Origin: Reticulitermes lucifugus
Lineage: Eukaryota > Arthropoda > Insecta > Blattodea > Rhinotermitidae
Direction: 5' to 3'
Assembly (NCBI GenBank): GCA_026260175.1
Contig: JAKCWW010001132.1
Span: 16,804-64,586, forward strand
Length of the DNA stretch: 47,783 nt
This document shows positions 1 through 35,900 of the stretch, in pieces; position 1 is the stretch's first letter; each line of letters begins with the position of its first letter. The notes beneath the pieces are model-generated. The model was given only the letters and a program-made list of their open reading frames with translations, was not told the origin of the DNA and made no database searches. A program made the translations under genes and the position numbers.

Positions 1-124
1 TACATAGAATTGAAATATAATATAATAAAATTGAGTACAATTTATCAGAAGCAACCATATTTTGCCTCATATCATGAGTCTATATTAAGCATTCATGTAT
101 TCTTCTATGGAATAAAACACTTTA

Positions 125-570
125 TCAATTAAATATTTTCTTTCTTAATTGTAACAGAAAGCTTTTCCTGTTTATAACCAGTTCAGCAATAACATCAGGA
201 AGTTTGTTATAAATTTTTATGCTGCTATAATAAACACCTCTCTGGTACATTGTAAGTTTAGTTGATGGCATATGTAGTTTCAGTTTANGTCTTGTATTTA
301 TATCATAAACCGTAGAATTAAACTTGTAAATTTCCAAATTTAATGTCAGGAACTTCATCAGGGTGAATATGTTTTGAAAGGGTAAGGTCAATATTTCCAA
401 TCTTTGAAACAGTGGTTTACATGATGTCTTAGGTCTTGATCAAGTCATAACTCTAACAATTCTCTTTTGCTGTAGTAGGACTCTTCTACTTTCAACCGAG
501 TTCCTCCAGAATATGACACCATACTCCATCACAGCATGAAAGCAGGCGAAACAGACTAGTGTCAAAACCT
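125..570 (-). mobile_element. Non-LTR retrotransposon, C-terminal fragment (decayed)
   Basis: Minus-strand reading with a few breaks gives ACFHAVMEYGVIFWRNS, then LEILTLPFQNIFTLMKF, then INTR, LHMPSTKLTMYQRGVYYS and IKIYNKLP. This order is characteristic of the reverse-transcriptase C-terminal tail of insect jockey/RTE-type LINEs. Stops and the absence of the catalytic YxDD core show a dead 5'-truncated copy. The ambiguous base 288 lies within it. Confidence 0.7.
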
Positions 571-1100
571 ACACCACCATTAAAATCCAAGTAAAGGTGT
601 CTCCCTCAGCAACTGATAAACATTTAGCCAGTCTATAAATTACTCATTGCTGTGAAATCCAGGACACATTAACATTAACAAAACTTATCTAACCTAATTC
701 ACACACATGACTTCAGATCAAAATATCCACAGTGGGCAAAATAATAATTACTATAACTGCAATAAATATGTGGCCAGTGACAACCTTAATTACTGAAACC
801 CACTAAATCCTATTTTGAGCCAATCCAAATGCATTCACATGCTCGAAAACCCCATTTCCTGAGACTTATTTCACATTTGCTCTCTTGCCTGTAACTTAGT
901 ATCAAAGACTTTTTCCATTGTGTGTTTCAAACATTTCTATGCTTGTTTTGATGTTTTTGTAGAGGTGTAGCTGAGGATTCAGTTCTTCTGAAATACAACG
1001 CTGCATCATATCCCATAAAAGAATCCTCATTTCTTTACTTAACCCTAAGCTAAGCTTGGAGTTTTTGCACCATGTGAAAGTGAGATGTAACGTTGGCATT

Positions 1101-1300
1101 TAAAAGGACGTGGTGCCTCCATCTTCAGGGTAAAAAGTATAGGATGAGATTATGGTATTTATATATACAGGCAGGTTTGGCCCTCTGAGACTCACAGGAA
1201 AAGTGGGAGTTAGTGCTTGGTCTGAGCCAACAGGGTTGGTGGATTGTGGTGAGATGGAGGACCAATCTTTTTGAGGTCATCTTTCAAATGCAGGATGAGC
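1101..1300 (+). repeat. Dispersed repeat candidate, copy 1
   Basis: Shares GCCTCCATCTTCAGGGT, a TATATACAGG-AGG segment and spaced AGGAAAxG/GGGAGT words with 28935-29110 in MAPK15 intron 2. The relation is only visible by eye and the element class is unknown. Confidence 0.35.
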
Positions 1301-2086
1301 AGCCAGGGATGTACAGTGAGATCCTCTGTGGCCATCAGTGAGGCAGTAATTGAGAGAAATCAAGAAGAGGGGAAGGAGGAAGATGGACCTGGGGGGAGGG
1401 GGGAATCAAAGTAGGAATTTGATTACATGTAAACAAGAATTTTAAGACAATATGGAAGTACCAAACTTAAAAAAGCACAAAATAGCAGAAATTTTATACC
1501 TACAAAGCACCTGATGCATAACGCATATTTAGGTTACACTTAATCTGTGTGGTTATGAAAATGTTTACGTTCAAATGTGTTGATCTTCTGTAGAATGATC
1601 TTGTACAGAAAGGAAAAGGATGTGTCATGGTTTCAAGATAACATTTACATTGGCTTTCTCGGACTGACTTTCTTCGCCACGTGTTTTGATCTTGTCCTGG
1701 CAGCTCTCATCAGCTGCTGGCGAGAATGTGTTGGACTTTTTGAGGCATTTCTTACATCTCTCTGTGACATCTTCCATCTGACTTTTTCCAGTTTGTCACA
1801 TCCCCTGCAAACATATAATATCACTTCAAGTAGGTAGCACAGGGATTCTTGGTTCATTTAATAACACTGCACTGGCTGCACACATTATATACTACTGAAA
1901 GACAAATGACAAAATGATTATGAATGGTAATTTTGAAAGACCATATGAGACACCATCTATTTTAAGAATTAAGCAGCATTTGCCTAGAAGGGCTGAGGAA
2001 AACAAAACCAAATTTTGGGTCAGGTTGGCTGGTTTCATGGCCAAGATGCATACTAGGGATCCCAAAATAGAACTTGTATATATGGC

Positions 2087-2118
2087 CTGATGATGGCTTA
2101 AAACATTTGAGCCAAAAC
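2087..2118 (+). other. Hammerhead-like core in retroelement tail
   Basis: CTGATGA, then GGCT...AGCC which can pair as stem II, then AAAAC where a hammerhead has GAAAC. The downstream TTGTTGTATTAATAAACATTG is shared with the copy at 42.9 kb. It is probably a decayed retroelement end rather than an active ribozyme. Confidence 0.3.
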
Positions 2119-2945
2119 ATGCAGCCTGTACAAATTTGTTGTATTAATAAACATTGCGTCAACTAAAACATTCCTATATTGAGCATATCGCACACAATGG
2201 GATGTCCCACATCAAGATGACATAAGAAAATATTTAACGCTCCAAAGGAAAGAGTGAAAAGGAGATGTCCCTTGCTAAAGGGGTGGAGAATAGAAGCTTA
2301 TTTTATTAAAACAGACTGAAATGCAAAACTGAAGACCAGAACTGCTGTGTAAAATATGGTTAGTAATTAATGAAACATGGGCATATACAGTACATCCAAC
2401 AAAAAAGTTTTCTTCAAAACACTGGAAAATAATCCTTTAAAGTCAAAGGAAAATGGAAAAGAAAAATACAAATAATAAAAGATGAGAAAAAATAAATCAC
2501 AATTCATCAGTGTAAAATCAGGATCTGTTGTACACTGTTCTAATGCAAAGTCTAGTTCTAAATATATAACAATGACTGCACACCAAAATTTAGTGTAACT
2601 CACCACCCACCCACTCATCTACCTGTCCGTTTTCTTATAACCTGTGCACATCTCACTGCATTCTATTTATGTGACATAGAAACCGTAAAGGCAAAAAAAA
2701 AGTCAGATGATGTGGCTAATTATATTAACATGCGTGACTGTACATATATTCTGCAATACAAACAGCAGTGAAATGTATTAATGTAACTGCTTCAGATATT
2801 AATACAAAAATGGTGGAACTGTATGCATCAATCCACCATCTGCAGTAACTTAAAAACAAAACACTGATAAGGATGATGATAAATCAGTAGTGATAATTGA
2901 AAGGTTATCACAGTCACATAAGCCATAAGTTAAGAGGTCACATAC

Positions 2946-25945
<23,000 letters not shown>

Positions 25946-26882
25946 CCTTATACATCATGCTATGCAGTTTAAGAAATGTTGCACTATTATAAACGCAAAT
26001 AATGCATATTATATTCTGTGATGTTTCAGTTTCAAGAGATCAATGACTGCAGTTTTCAGTCTTGGATTAATCTGCAGCATATCTTCAACTTAACGACCAC
26101 CTGCACTTCATCAGTTATTTGTACTTGCCACTAATTTCTCATGAGCTACAGACGACTCTATGGACGCGGATTAGAGCACTTTCAGCTCATCTTTGTAATT
26201 TCTTCTTCTTCTTTTCCTTGCCTATGATACACCTTCGTGAATATTTACAGGCCATAACTCATATACTAAAATAAGTAATAAATGGTAAGACAATAAAATA
26301 GCAATGATAGTGATAGATTGATTGACGAGCCATGTTCTGCAAGTATTACATCTAGATTCAAGTCGTCTGCGTTGTGTACGCTGTGTCGATTGTTAAACAA
26401 TGACTGACTTTTCGAGGCCTCGTAGTACCTTCGTCTTCAGAATCAAGCAGTTCGGGAAGAATTTGACGAAATGCATAATAGCATTAAAACGTTGGCGTAA
26501 TTCAATTTCATTTTACACAGTCTGGGTGCATTTTTGAGAGAATTATTTATCTTTAATCGCTTTTCGCAGGGATATTCTTGGCTATTGGGTTTGACAGCCT
26601 TCCAAACTGTAACCATGACAACGGAGTAATGCTGTGACGCTTTTGTAGTGATGTTTACATGGGGTGTTTGTAAATAAACTGCAAAGGATTGGAATCTGTT
26701 CGTTACAATCACAGGTTTTCAGTTTGTATAAACATGCAGACTAATTTCTAAATATTTATCGTTGATGGGTCGGAGTAATTCGGTTTCTTTTTGGAGGACT
26801 GATGGGAATATTCTAAGCTAGTTACACTTTTCAGATTATGGGACACTCTCTAAAAGTCTGACAGAATATTATAACACGCAAT
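25946..26882. promoter_or_regulatory. Intergenic region between divergent POLQ and MAPK15 starts
   Basis: 937 bp separate the two ATGs, with no exon or recognisable mobile element between. It must contain both 5' UTRs and both promoters. I see no convincing TATA box. The 12-base near-palindrome TTCGAGGCCTCG lies at about 26412. The divergent layout suggests a bidirectional promoter; this is inference from geometry only. Confidence 0.6.
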
Positions 26883-26951
26883 ATGAGCGCTGCTGAAATA
26901 GACGAACATGTTGCAAGGAGATATGAAATCAAAAGGAGATTAGGAAAAGGG
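26883..26951 (+). CDS. MAPK15: MAPK15 exon 1 (start)
   Basis: 23 codons: [20 protein letters not shown] then GKG, the start of the glycine loop. It has a perfect GTGAGT donor and is phase 0. An in-frame TGA at 26859-26861 fixes the start. Confidence 0.95.
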
Positions 26952-29900
26952 GTGAGTTTTACAGTCATGTTCAAAATGTGTACAAACAAAAAATGAAACA
27001 AATCGTGCTAATGGACAAAGGCGATTTTTCAACATACATTTTTTTTACTAATTGCACCCCATATTTTTAGTTCCAAGAATCCACAAAAATAAATTGGAAA
27101 AGAACAGGATTTTTCTAACAACCTTTGCATGTAGAATCTTGGGTTTTATAACACAAAGTACTGGCCTAATTTTTGTAATGTCTGTTTCCTTTTTATGCCC
27201 CAGAAGTGTTGCTCAGATCTTCATCTTAATTACGTTAGTTTTAATGTTTGTTACCATTATTCAATCTGCAGGCATATGGAATTGTATGGAAAGCAACTGA
27301 TAGAAGAAGCAATGAAATTGTTGCGGTGAAGAAAATATATGATGCTTTCCAAAACCAAACAGATGCTCAGCGGACATTTAGAGAAATCATGTTCCTACAA
27401 GAATTTAGAAATCATCCCAACATTATCAAGCTTCGCAGTATACATCGTGCTGTAAATAATAAAGATATTTACCTAGTTTTTGAATACATGGGTATGTCTA
27501 TACAAACTGTATTTGTATATGTGATTTTGTAGAGGTCCTTTATTGTTGCATGACCCACTGTATGAACCATGATTTGAAGTACTGTTTTTGAATTGTGTGT
27601 GTGTGCACGTGTAAATGCATACGATGTGCGTGTGCATATGCACACACTCTCTCTGTCTGTCTGTCTTTTCGACTTACTTTTAAGTATGATACAACTAAAT
27701 GTAGAACAATATTGGAAAGGTATACTCCTTGTTTTCCAAATGCATCTTTGTCATTTTACATGTCTCATTTTCTTTGATGTTCATTTAATGCAGCTCAAAT
27801 CTACTATAGCAAATCTAATTACACTACACATTTCTCTGGTCAAATCAGAAATGCAGTCTTTGCCACTTTGTGTGCCTCAATGTACATGATGTTCATTTAC
27901 TGTAGATAAAAGTCTACTGTAAAAGTTCACCCTAGAACAGGCCATGAAGGCCCTGAGGGGGAGAAGAGGTATAGCTCTACTCTTTCTTTAACCTCATCAT
28001 TAGATGGAGGTGGGTGATCAACGTGACACCCTGGCCCCTTTACCTCCTGGAAAGAGACCCAGTACCCCTTGTACAGGAGGCTGGGTGGGCCCCAGGACCA
28101 GTCTGGACAGGTGTGCAAAAACTCGCCCCCACCAGGATTCGATCCCCAGACCGTCCAGCCTGTAGCGAGTCACTATATTGACTACACTATCCTGGCCCAC
28201 AAAACTCTACTGTTGCAAATCTAAATACTCTACAGATTTTTTCTGGACAGAAACAGAAATAATTTGTTCTTGTAGTTCATGAACTGAACCACATCAATAG
28301 TTGTTTGAAATAAAAATTGTTTATCTGAATGAGGTCTATGTTATGTCATATACCATGTTTTAAACAATGGTGGTTTGTCTTGAGCATCATGAAAAGTATG
28401 GCTTATACTGTAATGAATGAAAATACATTTTTTCTGACCAGTTGCATTACGTACATGATGTAGAGAGACTGACAAGTCTTCCCATTATGCATTCACTGCA
28501 TGCAAAGAACACATAACGAACAAAAGAATCATAACCTGGGCATGTGCTGGATTGGGTGTATCTGAATTATAAGTCCAATGTTATGAAACTTGACAAAATA
28601 TATTTCTCAATATAAGTAAACTTTACTGGTATGAACTGACTTTCTACCCTTCAGGTCTCAGACAAACTAAAAATTGTTATTTGTTGTGTGGTTACTTTGA
28701 CTTTATGAATCCAACTGCATCCCTTGCTTACTAGCAATGTACATCTGTATTGAAACTTCTTTTCTCCACCACTTAATGTTTTGGTACATTGTAAGCATCA
28801 TACTATGTTTTATGGCTTGTGCTGGTAATGTTTCCCTGGATTGTAACCAGGCACACATTTATAAGGTGGTACCACAATGCTTCTATGATGATGCCATTCT
28901 AAGATGACTTTTAACAGCTGAATGGTAGAGTATACTTTCACAGGTAGTTTGCTGCCTCCATCTTCAAGGTTGTCCAAGAAGAGTTAACTGTACAGAAAAA
29001 ATTGAGTATTATATACAGGAAGGACAGGAAAGGCGATAGGAGTAACAAGCCAGTGGCAGTAATGGTGCTGTTCAGTTGGCCACTCCATAGGTGGAATGTA
29101 CAGGAAAATGAAAATATTTTGCTGCATGTTTCACCATGGCCCAACCCATTGTTCAGCATTATAGATAGGTGGCTCTATTTGCAGATACTGACTTACATAA
29201 TGTGATCAGACGTGGTACCATTTTGAAGGATGTTCACAAACGTTTCATCATGTATCAGTTGCTCAAAGCCACAAAGTATATCCATTCTGGAAATGTTATC
29301 CATCGTGACCAGAAGGTAAGTGATTTTCTCCTACACCATTCCTTCGACACACAGACCGAAGATTATGCAACTGGTGACATTAGTCACAACATATTTCTTG
29401 CATAGTATTGATTAAAGTATATTTTTATTGCTGTTTTGATAGCCCTGCTTTCATAATGGCATTAAATGTAATGGATTTAGTATTCTGAATTCTTATTTGT
29501 GACGTATGTTTACAGCCATCCAATGTTCTACTAGATTCAAAATGTGTCTGCAAAATAGCAGACTTTGGGCTGGCACGATCCATGACACAGTTGGGAGCCA
29601 TATGCAATGGCTCTGGTGAACAGCTGGCAGATCCGGTACTCACAGACTATGTGGCCACTCGTTGGTATCGGGCTCCTGAAATTCTCATTGGCTCAAAGTG
29701 GTAAGAAATACACTGGTACATTTATCCATGTTTGCATTTGTTAGTGTTTTTAGTGGGGTAACTATTTTCTTAAAGGCAATTAAGGTACACTAGCAGAAGT
29801 ACTTTGTCTTCATCCAAAAACTACTTCAGTACTTGCGCATCACTTTAACTTATATACTGACAAGCATACAGGGTAACCTTCATATATCTTTCTGTGTTCT

Positions 29901-32900
29901 CTAACATGTCCATGGTAGGAAAGTGAAAATTGGGAAGTTAAATTTTTGTACAAAGCTTCCTTTTGTTAAATATGGGACTGAGCAAGACTCCACATTGTGG
30001 AACAGGCAGCATCATCAGTCACTATGCAGCAGCAGTGTCATCCGTTCCAGAGTGAGCAGACCAGCAATAAAAAAAGCTCTGTATATCACACACTGTTAGT
30101 GTCCACTTTGTGAGCAGAAGCTGGACACTCTGCATACATTAGAGGACTTGAGGTTCTTGCAGCACTGAAGTTTCATTTTGTGGTCTTCTGAGTTATGACA
30201 CTATGTTGTCTGATAGATGAGTACCAACTTTTGCAGAAATACACTACTCCATCTTCAGAGTAGAAGTCACCCAATTTGAAAAAGTGGCTGGGTTCTTGAA
30301 AGGGGCAAAAAACTCGGCCACAGGTGATAAGAGTGGCTACCAGAACCATGACTATTTGACATTCCTTTGTTACACTTGTGTGTATGTATCATTAATAATT
30401 TGGCATGTGAATTACAGGTATACCCAGGGAATTGACATGTGGAGTCTAGGGTGTATTCTTGCAGAAATGTTCTTAGGAAAGCCTCTTTTTCAAGGCACAT
30501 CTACCATCAATCAGATAGATCTCATAATGGCCACTATTCCACCACCTACACCAGAAGGTAATGCTGCCACTTCCAAAGTAATTTTCATATACAGTACAAG
30601 TTTTGAAAGGTATTTGCTATGAAGTACTGCACATGATGTCACCCCTTGTCATGCTTTAATTGTTCTGTATGTGCACACTCAATGATCATCAATGCAGCAA
30701 ACTTTGGCTGTAACAAAGTGCTGTTTTGCACAGACCTTTCAGGTAGTTGGTGCTATTGGTGCTGCACCTATTAGATATGGGACAGACGTGACTGTCTCTA
30801 TCCATGTTAATTTTGTTAATCAATATGACAATAAAATGATTCTATTATCTACTGGAACCTTCACTGAATGGAACTAGTAGTACATCATTACATGGTCTAA
30901 GTCCTTGTAGATGTATCTTATACCACTATCCAGTAAAATGTTGAACATAAGAATATGACTAGATCTTTGTCTTATATCAAGTTGAATAAGGAGTTTATCT
31001 TATATTTATTTTTATGCTTTGTTTGTTTCTTCTTACTGTATGGTTTGTCCACAACACATATATTATTTCTATATACCTGACATTGTCTTGTATATACAGT
31101 GAATTATTTTCAATTGAAGCTTACTGCAAATAATAAACATGTTTGCAAAAAGTAAGATCTGTATGACTTTAAGTAACTGAAGTTGTACATTTAAGACAAA
31201 TAGGCCATCATGTGTCCATGAATGAGCATCTAGCAGCTGGAGAAATATGACTCATTATCTTAAAATTTACGTGCAACTGTTAGACCATTGAGTTTTATGA
31301 CTACAAGTGTGGATTATATCATAATGTTTCAGATTTAGCAAATGTTTGTTCAAATTATGGAAGCTCACTTCTCCAGAAGGGACCAGCTGTTCCTCATTGT
31401 CCACTGGAAGAAGTGTTACGTGATGCACCATCAGATGGAATCGATCTAGTCTCTAAATTACTCGTCTTCAGTCCACATAAACGACTTACAGCTGAGCAGG
31501 CACTTGAGCATGTTTATGTGCGAAGGTATATAATAGGGTTGAACTGTTTTCATTAGGTTACTCTTTAATCACAGCACAGAATAAAATCCAGGACCATATT
31601 TAGAGAGGGGGAGATATCAAAAGTTCAAACCCTCCCTGTAATACCTGGCATAATATGAGAAAAATTTTTTTCTGAAGGAATTTGGTTAGAAAAGATATTG
31701 TTTGAGATTAGAAGTCCAATAGTTATGTCACTAGCATAGTTAATTTATGTCACAGAATATTATTTGCTTATTTATGACGCTGTCAGTAACTCAGAATATA
31801 GGGTACTGAATGACTGGAAAACAGTGAACAACAAATGGGGAAGGATGTGGAAGGATGCAGTCATGGCCTAATTTGAGGCATTACCCTGACATATGCCTGG
31901 AGGAGTTGAGGAAAACCATTAAATACTGCAGTCATCATAGTGAAGTGTCCTGACTGAGATGGAAACCAGGACCTTCCAGAATTCAAGTCACAGGCATTAC
32001 TGCTTGAGCTAACTTATTGCTACATTGTGACTCCTTGCCTATTAATTAGTGAATTTATGTATTATAATGTGGCTTATAATTACTGGTTTTTAAAAACATC
32101 TCCCAAACTAAATTCTAGATATGCTACTTTAAAATACTTGCTACAAGGTGTTTGTGTCCATGTGCCTGTCTGCCAACACCTTTCACATGAAAATTAAGTA
32201 TCAAGTTCCTGCTCTTATATGGCATTGGACTGCTGGTAATGACTGATATATAGGATTACATACACATATTCTGCAGCTTATTTGGTTTAGAGTTTCTTAC
32301 TTAACTAGGCTTCATACTGGCACAGTCTTAATTATTAGTATGACACTAGAAAGAATCAAAATATTACAGCAGTGTATCTTAGAGAATAAATCAGAGCATT
32401 TCATACCCTGTAGAATGAGATATTTATTACTACAATCTAATTTGTATACACGATATTCAGAAATACAGAACAGTTAAGTCCTACTATAAACTTAAAGTTT
32501 TCCCTCTCCACACCATGAAAGCATATAGAGGGAGTAGAGGTATAGCTGTGCTCGTTCTTAGCCTCTGCACTAGATCACTGAGGGGCAACTTCATGTCCTG
32601 GCCACTTTACCCCCAGGAGAGAGCCATGGTACCCACTGAATAGGAGGCTGAGTGAACCCCACAGCAGGTATGGACGGTTTTTGGAGAAGAGGAAACCTCT
32701 TGCCCCTGCTAGGATTCGAACCCCAGACCGTCCAGGGCATAGCTAGTTGCTATACTGACTATGCTGTCCCAGCTCCTGAAGTGCTGCTATTCAGTATAAC
32801 ATTTTAATTTAAGTTGGAATATTCAAGAAACTTACTAGGTTGATTCAAGTAAGTATGAGTCCAGCAGAGTTCACAGGATCACTTTTATTATTTTCAGGTT

Positions 32901-35900
32901 TCACTGTGAAGAAAGTGAGCCAGTTTTGGGCCATGCAGTAATGCCACCTCTCAATGATGCTGTTCAGCTATCAGTTGACGAGTATCGCAACAAGCTGTAT
33001 GAACTGATGGTTATGGGAACAAAAACTCACACTAAACACATTAACGTTAACCATGGTAACAGGTATTGAAAAGTTTAGCATTTGGTAATTGTATTCTTTA
33101 AACAATACTGTTATTATCAGCATGAACTATGGGAGCTTAGGTAGAGTACCAGTAGCAGACATGATGATGCTGTGAAGTGTTAAGGAATAAATAAGAAGGA
33201 ATGTCATTTAAAAGTAGAAGCACTAGAAGAAAATATATGAAGTCCATGGTACAGGGGTTTTCTTTAAAATATGATACTGAAGGGTTGCTTAGCCTGTCAA
33301 GAAGATCCCTGCTTTTACATAACCCACAGGTTTCTTACTGTTTTCACAAAAGCTCACTAATGGAACCTGTTCTGAGCTAGGTGAAGCCACTTTGTACCCT
33401 TATATCAAGCTTATTCTGAGTTTCTTGAAGCCATTTCATACTCTTTTACTGAACCTATTCTGAGCTAGTTGAATCCAGTTCATACTCTTACAATGAACAT
33501 ATTATCAGCTAGAAGAAACCAAATAAATTCTAAAAGGTTCTGACGATGGTGTATAATATTGAGAACCAATTGTCTTCTGGACTTTTTATCCAGACGATGG
33601 AAAAAGTCCAGAAGACAATTGGTTCTCAATAGAAGAAACCAGTTCACACTCTTACACTTAATCTATTCTGAGCTAGTTGAATCCAGTTCATACACTTGTA
33701 CTAAACCTAGATGAATCCAATTCACACCATTACTCTGAATCTATTCTGAGTGTTAAGTCTCTAAAGTAGTCTCATGCCTGAGACATCTGCATTACTGTGC
33801 TTTATTTTATCACCCCCCTCCCCCACCTTCCCAGTTAATTTTCTCGTACTATTTCCAGCTGCACTACCCACTGGTCCACACCTTCCAACCTTCCATACAG
33901 TTTTTCATAAATATTCAAACCCCTTACCACCCTCCCAATAAGAGATGAGCACTTCACAGACCTGTATTTTTTTTTTCTGTTTCCTATTGGTTATTATTAT
34001 GTATGCTACAATGGAATAGCAAAAGTAATTTTAAGGCTGTGGTCTTCTGGGTGTATAGTTGTATAGGCTGTTACTGTAAGCTTGGAGAAACCAGCTGCCT
34101 CTCCTTTCAGACTTCTGCCATGAAGAGAAAAGTAGCAAGTTTCTCCATAACAATGGTAAACCACCTGCCATCCTCCTGAGCATCATAATGCACAAGACAC
34201 ATACCTAAGTGTCACTCAAATGAAAACCTCAAGTTTTATACTTGACTATTCATGTTATTCGAATTTAGATTTCATGTATATTCAAAATAAGAAACTCATT
34301 TTTGCTTGCTTTTAATCAGGGCACAGAAGTTTCCTGAGCAGGGACAAATTCGACATATCTGTCAGCCTAGCACCTGGGCACGAGGAGTGCATGACAGTTG
34401 TCTGAAGAAAGGAAGACACTTACCTGTGCATTCTGTAACAGCTCATCATCCCGTTTCTGTGCCAATAAATGATACTGTGCCTGCTCCGTCCATCACAAAT
34501 CTATGTAGCAAGGATACCGGTGGTAATAAGATAATCTGTAGACACCAGACATTTTTTTAAGTTTAGAATTTTTTGTAGTGTTTATATGATTTTCTATTAC
34601 AGTCAAATCTCTATACATTACCAACCAGACTGGAATGTTTTTTTTTAGAACTGGAAGTTTTAATGAAAAATGTTCAATGAAAATAAAGCTCATTATATGA
34701 AATGAATAACTATAAAATTGTGGGCATACAAGGAGAACCTACTAAGTCCAACAAACAAAGTTTTGAGAAAAGTTAATATAAAAGTTTGATCAAGGATTTA
34801 ATAATAATTAATTTATTGTACTTATAAACATTTAATTTTGAAACATATAATATTTGTGAATGTAATTACAAGTATGTACAGAGTATCTCCAGTGTTAACA
34901 TTTTATTAAAATAGTTTGTGACTGTAATAATTACGAACTTTGGACGTGGTGGGTTTTCCTTGTATGTTCACAATATAAGATGTTTGATTTGGTGAAATGA
35001 GTAGATTTGGTTAGAAAAGACGTCTGATACAGACAGTAGCTAATAAAAGCCTTCAAATATAATGACAGCCTGGTCCATAGTGTCATACTGGGTATAGATT
35101 TAATCATTAAATAAATTATAAACTGAACATTATAAGTAAATATGTGGTTTGAAAAAACTTACAGAAAACATGAAGAAGATAAGCCTGAGAAAGTAGTGGA
35201 GGTAATGCCAGAGTTTTAGAAGAAGAGAATGAGATTTTAAAACTTTTAAAACCACATAAACACCTTGATGACCATTTAAATCACAAACAAATCCAAAGAT
35301 TCAACACAGCTAGTACCAATGTCCACCACTGGATAGGACTGTGAACCTGTTCCATCCATTTTAATGGTATTTCCTATTTCACTGTTTCAAGTGGACCTTT
35401 GCTGACCAAACCTCTGTATGCATTGCCTTCCTTGTTTTAGCCACATGCTCAGTCACTGCAGTATCCTACATTTTGCTTCACCTCCTTGTCATCCTCCTTC
35501 TTCTCCTCTTCCTCAAGAAACAAAATTTCTTCAGTCTTCTCTATCTTCTCCTCTTATTTCTTACCTGCTCTTTTCTCTCTTCTTGAACTCTTCTAGTATA
35601 TGCATGAACTGTCTTGTTCTGGGTCATCCCATAGGTCTCTTTCTTGTAAATTTTTATTCTTAATACCCTTCTCAGTACCAGTTCTTTTTACGTGGCCAAA
35701 CCATTGCAGGAATTTCTCTTGTAACTCTGTTAACAAATTCTGAATCTCAACTCTTCTCTAAAACTTTCGTTGTTAATTGTTTCTTCTTGTTTCCTCAAAA
35801 CTTCTCAAAATTTTCATATTCATTGCTTCGATTTTGCTTTTGTTTCCCTTTGTCAGGGTGTGTGTTTTGGCATTAAATATTAGAATGAGTTTAAAATATA

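Larger units (their letters stand above)
571..2945. other. POLQ intron 16 (part): no gene seen
   Basis: Donor at 2945 reading leftwards; no A-family polymerase motif is visible on the minus strand from here to base 1, so the acceptor lies outside. The region contains a G-rich stretch (1390-1403), a dispersed-repeat candidate (1101-1300) and a hammerhead-like tail (2087-2118). Confidence 0.6.

Noticed and set aside
1645..1857. Overlapping open frames on both strands near 1.6-1.86 kb, considered as a POLQ polymerase exon
   Set aside because: None contains A-family polymerase motifs such as the DYSQLELR-type or HDE-type segments, and no splice pair fits the phase leaving exon 16.
27052..27300. 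Open frame running from intron 1 into MAPK15 exon 2
   Set aside because: The exon begins at a clear CTGCAG acceptor and the conserved kinase sequence starts only there.
33364..33750. CRISPR-like regular repeats
   Set aside because: Units are contiguous and degenerate without unique spacers, and the host is an animal genome.
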